Assembly: GCA_002401195.1 (NCBI GenBank)
Contig: NVSI01000057.1
Span: 2,366-8,919, forward strand
Source of the DNA: Alphaproteobacteria bacterium
GTDB taxonomy: Bacteria; Pseudomonadota; Alphaproteobacteria; Micavibrionales; UBA1664
DNA length: 6,554 nt
Direction of reading: 5' to 3'
In this document: in pieces, positions 1 through 5,092 of the stretch
Layout: every line of letters starts with the position of its first letter
Numbering within the stretch: position 1 is the first letter of the stretch
Notes under the pieces: model-generated
What the model was told of the DNA's origin: nothing
The model's database searches: none
What the model saw: the letters and a program-made list of their open reading frames with translations, nothing else
Translations under genes and position numbers: made by a program

Positions 1-764
1 GTTTTATACGACGCCAACTTCGTTGCCATTGTTTCAAAATCTTTCGTGATCTGACGCTGAGCTGCGAATAATTTCACCTCCCGAACACCCGTCAAGCTCT
101 CAAGAGACAACTTGTTCAATTTTCCTGATAAGTGATATCTCTTTTTTCCAATATCATCCAACCCTCGTTGAAAAATAACCGTTATAAGAAAATAAAGAGC
201 GCTCAATATAAAAATTCCACCCACTGTTGGAATGGGCGACACGTACACAAGTAAAACAAAGATAAAAAAGGCCGTCAGCGCCTTTGAAAAAATATTCAGT
301 AAAGGAACAATAATCCCTGTCTTAATCAAACTCACTTCAGTGAGAACATTCCGATGGAGGTTACTTGTGTGGTTTTTTAAAAAATACGGGTACGGACGCG
401 ATAGATAGCTTTTAAACAAGCGCGAAGAAATGTTTTTTTCAATAATGTTAGAGGCGCGAGAAGATGCGCGCAGTATAAATAAGCTCAAAATATTCGCAAC
501 GACAACAACAGCAACAAAAAAACAAATCGCCACTGCCTTTTGATTGCTTGGGTCCACGACCCCCGCGCCCTTTAAAAAAGAGGAAGCATAGACCGAGACA
601 GCCGACCCTTCATTTGCAATCATCGACATCGCTGGGAACACCGATGCGACCCCTATTGTCTCAATAATCGATGTGATTAAAAACGCAAAAAACAACCTTA
701 CAACCAAACGGCGATCCGTTTGATCGAGAAGCAAAGTCAGTTTTTGAAAATATTTTTTCTGCAC
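1..764 (-). CDS. ABC exporter, N-terminal transmembrane domain (PglK/MsbA-like), 3' truncated by window
   Basis: The reverse strand reads open for 254 codons with no frameshift up to the window edge. The product is the membrane domain of a type IV (exporter-fold) ABC transporter; the nucleotide-binding domain would lie beyond position 1. Hydrophobic segments fall at about residues 20-45, 85-107 and a long pair at about 160-205. They are followed by the cytoplasmic-loop signature LESLTGVREVKLFAAQ, typical of the coupling region in lipid and oligosaccharide flippases. The N-terminal pattern (LLDQTDRR..., then IETIGVASVFPAM) recalls PglK-type lipid-linked oligosaccharide flippases, so the cargo may be a glycolipid; that is inference. 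No ATG lies in a suitable place. I chose GTG at 764-762, with only a weak ACGGA upstream; TTG at 794 or 797 is equally possible. An in-frame TAA at 818-816 blocks a better start further upstream (see findings). The gene is separated from the next gene by a terminator, so it needs its own promoter or readthrough. Family call is firm, substrate and start are not. Confidence 0.82.
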   Translation of the reverse strand, partial: MQKKYFQKLTLLLDQTDRRLVVRLFFAFLITSIIETIGVASVFPAMSMIANEGSAVSVYASSFLKGAGVVDPSNQKAVAICFFVAVVVVANILSLFILRASSRASNIIEKNISSRLFKSYLSRPYPYFLKNHTSNLHRNVLTEVSLIKTGIIVPLLNIFSKALTAFFIFVLLVYVSPIPTVGGIFILSALYFLITVIFQRGLDDIGKKRYHLSGKLNKLSLESLTGVREVKLFAAQRQITKDFETMATKLASYK

Positions 765-815
765 TCTATTGTCCGTTAATTTCTCTGTTTTCAACAAAGG
801 TTTATCATAAGCACG

Positions 816-839
816 TTATATTTTGGGACGATAGACCAT
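816..839 (-). other. Seven-codon ORF with strong Shine-Dalgarno, in frame ahead of the ABC gene
   Basis: On the minus strand an AGGAG (848-844) sits four bases before an ATG (839-837). The reading frame gives MVYRPKI and then TAA. It is exactly in frame with the ABC transporter gene that starts about 25 codons downstream, and no other stop lies between. It could be a short leader peptide, the original start of the ABC gene now closed by one nonsense change, or a sequencing error. This is the best ribosome-binding site in the region, whereas the downstream GTG and TTG candidates have poor ones. I infer no specific regulatory role. Confidence 0.35.
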
Positions 840-876
840 CAGTCTCCTATATGCAATGCAATTTAGATACCCCCCA

Positions 877-914
877 ACAATAAAAACCCTCTCAAAACCA
901 ATGGCTTGAGAGGG
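877..914 (-). terminator. Rho-independent terminator of the 17 kDa lipoprotein gene
   Basis: A perfect 9-bp inverted repeat (CCCTCTCAA at 887-895, TTGAGAGGG at 906-914) encloses a 10-base loop. Read on the minus strand the hairpin is followed directly by TTTTTATTGTT (886 downwards), the T-rich tail expected of an intrinsic terminator. It begins 28 bases after the lipoprotein stop codon. The other strand has no comparable T-run after the stem, so it acts on minus-strand transcription. Confidence 0.9.
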
Positions 915-942
915 TGAATACTGCAAAAATTCGCATTTCAAT

Positions 943-1419
943 TTAGCTGATGATATCCCACTTGCCGTCGTCACGCTTACACGCAACGCCAACACCCGTT
1001 TCCGCGTGACCACCAACATAAATTGTCTGTTCAAATTCTCGGCACTCATCCCCTGCCTCTGTTGTTCCATCACGAAGGGGCGTTACCGTTCCGTAATTAC
1101 CGCTTTCTGGGTTTTCCCATGCGATTTTTTGACCAATCGGCGCTTCATACGCATCTTGTTCTGCTTGACGTGCATAGGCGTAATCCGCCTTATCCAATGT
1201 TTTTCCAACTTCGTTTCCGACCCACGCGCCCAGCAATGTTCCAACACCTGTGGCAATCATTTGGCCGCGGCCTCCGCCAACTTGAGATCCTAAAATTCCG
1301 CCACCGATCGCACCAACGACGGATCCTATTTTTTCTTTTGTCCCTGAATTTTGCGCACCTTCGCAAGCCCCCAAAGAGATTGAAGCAACAAGAGCCAATG
1401 GTAATAATATTTTCTTCAT
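943..1419 (-). CDS. Glycine-zipper outer-membrane lipoprotein, Rickettsia 17 kDa surface antigen family
   Basis: The 158-residue product has a lipoprotein signal peptide (MKKILLPLALVASI) with lipobox LGAC, so Cys19 should be lipidated. Glu at +2 rather than Asp fits outer-membrane sorting. Glycines spaced every four residues (32, 36, 40, 44, 48, 52, then 60, 64, 68, 72) form a double glycine zipper, the two-helix membrane motif of the 17 kDa antigen family. The C-terminal half carries the family pattern WENPESGNYGTVTP, then CREFEQTIYVGG and VACKRDDGKW, with Cys126 and Cys147 possibly paired. The family is abundant in alphaproteobacterial envelopes; a precise biochemical role is not established. 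I chose the start at 1419 because it begins the signal peptide and has AAGGA (1433-1429) nine bases upstream. The frame is open to 1512, but that extension would put a charged, non-signal stretch in front of the signal peptide. It lies downstream of the exported-protein gene on the same strand and ends at a clear terminator. Confidence 0.93.
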   Translation of the reverse strand: MKKILLPLALVASISLGACEGAQNSGTKEKIGSVVGAIGGGILGSQVGGGRGQMIATGVGTLLGAWVGNEVGKTLDKADYAYARQAEQDAYEAPIGQKIAWENPESGNYGTVTPLRDGTTEAGDECREFEQTIYVGGHAETGVGVACKRDDGKWDIIS

Positions 1420-1468
1420 GTGTTTTTTTCCTTTTTTAAACATCGAATAATCACAACTGTGCCTTTCA

Positions 1469-1500
1469 AATAAGGCGCGCACAAGGCATATCCATGTCAA
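1469..1500 (-). promoter_or_regulatory. Possible promoter of the 17 kDa lipoprotein gene
   Basis: The 96-base spacer between the exported-protein stop and the lipoprotein start contains an exact TTGACA (-35 consensus) on the minus strand at 1500-1495. The best -10-like word is CTTATT at 1474-1469, but the 20-base spacing is longer than the usual 16-18. An abundant lipoprotein would be expected to have its own promoter. The call rests mainly on the -35 match and is weak. Confidence 0.25.
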
Positions 1501-1515
1501 TGCGTGCCACACACC

Positions 1516-2685
1516 TTAACGCATGGTTTCAATCATAACTTCGTATGCCTTTGCCGCCAACGCCCATTTTTTCGCCGAAGATTCCGTCCGCGACGGGACA
1601 ATCATTGAAACAATGTAATTTTTACCGCTTTCTTCTGTTCCCTTGATAACAGTCACCCAAAACTCACGAGAGATCGGCGCTTTTCGGTGCGTGACATAGT
1701 TAGTCAATTTTTTCCGCAAAGGATATATTTCCGTAACCTGGCTGCCCGCCTCAAAGGACAAATCATATGTACGGCGCTCCATCACATCCCCAACAATCAG
1801 GCCCTGTTCTTCAATCGCAGCCTTTCTTTCACGAATGATTTGAGGAAGATACGTCGGGTACCGAGACCGATCCAACGGGTCATTCAATGACTGATCCGCG
1901 ACCAAAGTGATCTCAATTTTTGAAAACACAACCATCATCTCATCCGCCGTAAAAAAGGACAGATCAATACGGTTCTCAACATCCCTTGAATTCGTATCTA
2001 AGCGCCAACTTTGCGGATAATTCATCGAAAATGATTCAAGATGCGAATAAGACATTAAAGGTTCAACATTTTGATTATCCAAAGCACCCTTAAATTCAAA
2101 TGATTTGATTACAAATGTTTGAATATCGCGTTGCTCTTCCCACAATAATGGCGGCACAACATATTCTGCCGTGATCACGCGCGATCCTTTTAAAACGCCC
2201 TTCGCGCGGACGACTTCTGTACGCCCAAGCGTATCAAAACGAACATACAGCGCCTCAAAGCTATCGCCTTTTTTATCCGTTTCAAGGCCGCGCAAAGACC
2301 CGTTATTCGACATTAAATTTGTCACAAACCAATTTTTAGCGGAGATATAGCGAGAAAGCTCGTGCGCTCTGACGCTGAAATATGGGCGAACATCCTCAAC
2401 TGCGATACCATCTTTGCGGTACACTTCGCCATAAACACGGTTATTGCTTTCGTAATGTTTCAACACATTATAATGACGTTCCGTCAGGTCTTTTGGAAGT
2501 TGAACTTCAAAATTTAAATACGGATCATCGGTGAATTCTTTTGTGATTTTTTCACTGTTGGATACAAATGTTTGCAAATCCATTGAAACCACATCTGGCA
2601 AAGCCAACGCGGATGGGGCCTTTGCCTCGACTGTGACAGGAACAGTCAAGAAAACTATCAAACATAAAAATAATAAACGCATCAT
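1516..2685 (-). CDS. Exported protein of unknown function, possibly two related domains
   Basis: I do not recognise this 389-residue protein. It begins with a signal peptide (MMRLLFLCLIVFLTVPVTVEA), probable cleavage after VEA at residue 21 and no lipobox Cys, so it should be periplasmic or secreted. No other membrane segment is visible. The mature chain falls into two halves, about 56-205 and 215-389. Each opens with an aromatic-rich strand and a Pro (NFEVQLP; SFSMNYP). Each ends with a strand, a V/I-V-P turn and a terminal helix (AEYVVPPLLWEEQ; SMIVPSRTESSAKKW). This resembles a duplicated PsbP/DUF1795-like alpha-beta fold, but that is pattern inference only. No catalytic motif is evident. 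The ATG overlaps the stop of the upstream thioesterase gene (ATGA), implying translational coupling. A second ATG directly follows (2682-2680) and sits better relative to the AAGG (2691-2688 region), so the true start may be one codon later. There is no intrinsic terminator after it. Confidence 0.85.
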   Translation of the reverse strand: MMRLLFLCLIVFLTVPVTVEAKAPSALALPDVVSMDLQTFVSNSEKITKEFTDDPYLNFEVQLPKDLTERHYNVLKHYESNNRVYGEVYRKDGIAVEDVRPYFSVRAHELSRYISAKNWFVTNLMSNNGSLRGLETDKKGDSFEALYVRFDTLGRTEVVRAKGVLKGSRVITAEYVVPPLLWEEQRDIQTFVIKSFEFKGALDNQNVEPLMSYSHLESFSMNYPQSWRLDTNSRDVENRIDLSFFTADEMMVVFSKIEITLVADQSLNDPLDRSRYPTYLPQIIRERKAAIEEQGLIVGDVMERRTYDLSFEAGSQVTEIYPLRKKLTNYVTHRKAPISREFWVTVIKGTEESGKNYIVSMIVPSRTESSAKKWALAAKAYEVMIETMR

Positions 2686-3074
2686 GACCTTATCTTTGCG
2701 GGTTGGCGATCCATATCAAGGGCAACAAATGTATATACGCCCTCGGCTACTAATCGATGTTCAGTTTTTAAGCGGTGCTTTGCCCACACCTCAACATATA
2801 TAGAGATGGATGTGTTCCCCACTCTTTGAATATCGGTATAAAAGCTTACCTCATCACCGACAAAAATCGGCCGGTGGAAATTCATTTTATCAACGCCGAC
2901 CGTGACAATGCGTTGCCCTACGCGTTCATACGCCTTGGATGCGCCAGCCAAATCCATCTGGGACAGAACCCATCCGCCGAAAATATCACCTTCTGCATTT
3001 GTGTTGGCCGGCATAGGAATAACACGCAGTGTTGGCGCCTTTGTTGGTAATGTGTGAGTATCAGTATCTTTCAT
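2682..3074 (-). CDS. yciA: Acyl-CoA thioesterase, YciA-like hotdog fold
   Basis: The 130-residue product is a compact single hotdog domain that hydrolyses acyl-CoA thioesters to free acid and CoA in the cytoplasm. The family hallmark is plain: MPANTNAEGDIFGGWVLSQMD at about residues 21-41, where GDIFGGW begins the central helix and Asp41 of SQMD matches the catalytic Asp of YciA enzymes. Further family features are VGVDKMNFHRPIFVGDEV, the strand ISIYVEVWAK, and the C-terminal FVALDMDRQPAKI. The length is normal for a minimal YciA, without the longer tail of some homologues. In this family broad-specificity enzymes work on short- to long-chain CoA esters; the substrate here cannot be read from sequence. 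The gene is divergent from parE with 39 bases between start codons, and its stop overlaps the start of the exported-protein gene, so the two are probably one operon. The ribosome-binding site (TGGTAAAG just before ATG) is poor. Confidence 0.92.
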   Translation of the reverse strand: MKDTDTHTLPTKAPTLRVIPMPANTNAEGDIFGGWVLSQMDLAGASKAYERVGQRIVTVGVDKMNFHRPIFVGDEVSFYTDIQRVGNTSISIYVEVWAKHRLKTEHRLVAEGVYTFVALDMDRQPAKIRS

Positions 3075-3113
3075 CTTTACCAGTCTATTCTATTCGTACA
3101 GTATGGCAAGGAT
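3075..3113. promoter_or_regulatory. Divergent yciA / parE intergenic region
   Basis: Only 39 bases separate the two divergent start codons, so promoters for both genes must overlap each other or reach into the opposite coding sequences. For yciA a weak candidate is TTGGGT, then 17 bases, then CATACT (-10 at 3105-3100), lying partly in the first parE codons. For parE a weak candidate is TTGTTG (3041-3046), 18 bases, TATCTT (3065-3070), inside yciA. The parE Shine-Dalgarno AAGGA (3108-3112) is very close to its ATG. Neither promoter is close to consensus, so treat these as suggestions. Confidence 0.35.
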
Positions 3114-5072
3114 ATGACAGACACCCAAAATCAAAATTATGACGCCTCCCAAATCGAAGTCCTTGAAGGGCTGGAACCTGTGCGAAAACGCCCGGGCATG
3201 TATATTGGCGGCACGGATGAACGCGCGCTTCATCATTTGGTCAGCGAAATCCTAGACAACGCAATGGATGAGGCCGTCGCAGGACACGCAAACCGCATTG
3301 AATTGCACCTGAATGCCGATCATTCCATCACAATTTCCGATAATGGACGCGGAATTCCCGTTGATGAACACCCGAAATATCCAGGAAAATCAGCCCTAGA
3401 AGTCATTATGACGACCCTTCACTCTGGTGGTAAATTCTCTGGAAAGGCCTATGCCACCTCTGGTGGATTGCACGGAGTTGGTATTTCTGTTGTGAACGCC
3501 CTGTCTGAAAATATGTGGGTCGAGGTCGCCCGCGACAAAAAATTATTCAAACAATCCTTTTCCAAAGGCCTCGCGACATCCGCCCTCGAAGATTTAGGAA
3601 CCGTAAGCAACCGCCGCGGTACAACTGTTTGGTTTAAACCTGATCCTGAATTATTTGGAAAAAATACAAAGTTCAAACCAGAAACTTTGTATGAACAAAC
3701 ACGGTCGAAGTCATATCTTTTCCGCGGCGTTGAAATTCGCTGGTCATGCGAAGAAAGCACTCTCAAACCTGGTAGTACAACGCCAACCGAAGATCGGTTT
3801 CATTTCCCCAATGGTTTGGCTGATTATTTAGAAGGTGAACTTAAAGGCAAAGAGCTTTTAAACCCAAATGTTTTTAGCGGGCTTGTCGAACTTCCCGATC
3901 AAACGGCAAAGGTTGAATTCGCCATTGCGTGGCCAGATCTTAAATCAGACGGTTTTATGCGCACATATTGTAATACCGTTCCAACGCCCCAAGGCGGAAC
4001 GCATGAAAGCGGCCTAAGAACCGCTCTTACACGGTCTTTAAAGGCCTATGGCGAAATGACAGGCAATAAACAAGCCTCAACAATCACGGCCGATGACATT
4101 TTAAACGGCGCATGTGTATTGCTTTCTGTTTTTATTCCTGACCCACAATTTCAAGGGCAAACAAAAGACAAACTCGCCACGCCATCCGCTAGTAAAATAA
4201 CGGATACCGCGATCAAAGATCGTTTTGACCATTATTTAACAGGGGATCCAAAGGCCTCTGCCGACATTTTACTGGCTGCGCTCTCCAATGCCGAAGACCG
4301 GAACCGCCGCCGATCCGCCAAGGAGCTCAGCCGTAAATCCGCGACGCGCAAAACGCGCCTTCCTGGAAAATTGTCTGATTGTTCATGCAAAACAGCGGAA
4401 GGCACAGAAATTTTCATCGTTGAGGGTGACAGTGCGGGAGGGTCGGCGAAACAAGGTCGCAACCGTCAAACGCAGGCCATTCTCCCTTTACGCGGAAAAA
4501 TCCTAAACGTTGTCAGCGCGACCAAAGATAAAATCCGTGCGAACCAAGAAATCTCTCACATCATGTTGGCTTTGGGGTGTGAACTCCGCGCGAACTTTAA
4601 CCTCGAAGATTTACGCTATGAACGCGTTATCATCATGACCGATGCGGATGTGGATGGGGCGCATATTGCATCCCTCTTGATTTCATTTTTCTATACGCAA
4701 ATGCCGGGATTAATTGAAAGTGGTTCCCTTTACCTTGCGCAACCACCGCTTTATCGTTTGGCCTCTGGCGTTCTTACTGAATATGCGATGGACGACGCCC
4801 ATAAAGATTTGTTGATGAAAACAACATTCAAAGGGAAATCCAAGGTCGACGTCAGCCGATTTAAAGGTTTGGGTGAAATGCCCGCCGCGCAGCTCAAAGA
4901 AACAACAATGAATCCCGCCTCTCGCACATTGTTACAAATAACCGTTCCCGATCTTATCGATGGGGTTAACCCTGTAGATCAACTTGTAGAAGATTTGATG
5001 GGAAAAAGCGCCGAAGCGCGTTTCCACTTCATCCAAGACAACGCCGAATATGCGGATGAACTTGATATTTAA
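3114..5072 (+). CDS. parE: DNA topoisomerase IV subunit B (ParE)
   Basis: ParE supplies the ATPase and TOPRIM parts of topoisomerase IV. With ParC, which carries the cleaving Tyr, it decatenates daughter chromosomes and relaxes supercoils. The 652-residue chain has the full order of parts. The GHKL ATPase has EILDNAMDEAVAG (Glu45 general base, Asn49 for Mg), DNGRGIP (Asp76 to adenine, Gly80) and the lid SGGLHGVG (117-123). The transducer carries the QTK loop (349-351, Lys351 to the gamma-phosphate). The TOPRIM domain has EGDSAGGSAK (Glu437) and DADVDG (Asp510, Asp512, Asp514), the metal ligands. The C-terminal RFKGLGEMP and FIQDNAEYADELDI are typical. It lacks the roughly 170-residue insert of enterobacterial GyrB. 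The ILNVVSATKDKIRANQEI stretch fits alphaproteobacterial ParE better than GyrB. The frame is open back to 3054, but ATG 3114 has AAGGA directly upstream and gives the family N-terminus. The MBOAT gene follows after 20 bases. All key residues are present. Confidence 0.95.
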   Translation: MTDTQNQNYDASQIEVLEGLEPVRKRPGMYIGGTDERALHHLVSEILDNAMDEAVAGHANRIELHLNADHSITISDNGRGIPVDEHPKYPGKSALEVIMTTLHSGGKFSGKAYATSGGLHGVGISVVNALSENMWVEVARDKKLFKQSFSKGLATSALEDLGTVSNRRGTTVWFKPDPELFGKNTKFKPETLYEQTRSKSYLFRGVEIRWSCEESTLKPGSTTPTEDRFHFPNGLADYLEGELKGKELLNPNVFSGLVELPDQTAKVEFAIAWPDLKSDGFMRTYCNTVPTPQGGTHESGLRTALTRSLKAYGEMTGNKQASTITADDILNGACVLLSVFIPDPQFQGQTKDKLATPSASKITDTAIKDRFDHYLTGDPKASADILLAALSNAEDRNRRRSAKELSRKSATRKTRLPGKLSDCSCKTAEGTEIFIVEGDSAGGSAKQGRNRQTQAILPLRGKILNVVSATKDKIRANQEISHIMLALGCELRANFNLEDLRYERVIIMTDADVDGAHIASLLISFFYTQMPGLIESGSLYLAQPPLYRLASGVLTEYAMDDAHKDLLMKTTFKGKSKVDVSRFKGLGEMPAAQLKETTMNPASRTLLQITVPDLIDGVNPVDQLVEDLMGKSAEARFHFIQDNAEYADELDI

Positions 5073-5092
5073 AGGATCGCGGCACTCTTTTT

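Noticed and set aside
816..1073. Minus-strand 85-codon ORF across the terminator
   Set aside because: It runs through the terminator and overlaps the lipoprotein gene in another frame with no family resemblance; only its last seven codons are discussed, for a different reason.
1006..1439. Plus-strand ORFs opposite the lipoprotein gene
   Set aside because: They are antisense shadows of a well-supported coding sequence, with no recognisable motif.
1420..1512. N-terminal extension of the 17 kDa lipoprotein to 1512
   Set aside because: It would bury the lipoprotein signal peptide behind 31 unrelated residues; ATG 1419 has a good ribosome-binding site and starts the signal peptide.
3054..3113. 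Upstream extension of ParE starting at 3054
   Set aside because: It adds 20 residues unlike any ParE N-terminus and overlaps yciA; ATG 3114 has AAGGA just upstream and gives the expected start.
3449..4506. Short ORFs overlapping parE on both strands (3449-3766, 4232-4462, 4288-4506)
   Set aside because: They lie inside the conserved ATPase and TOPRIM coding sequence and show no independent features.
3114..5072. GyrB instead of ParE
   Set aside because: Length, lack of the enterobacterial GyrB insert and the alphaproteobacterial ParE-type sequence after the TOPRIM motif favour ParE; a phylogenetic tree would settle it.
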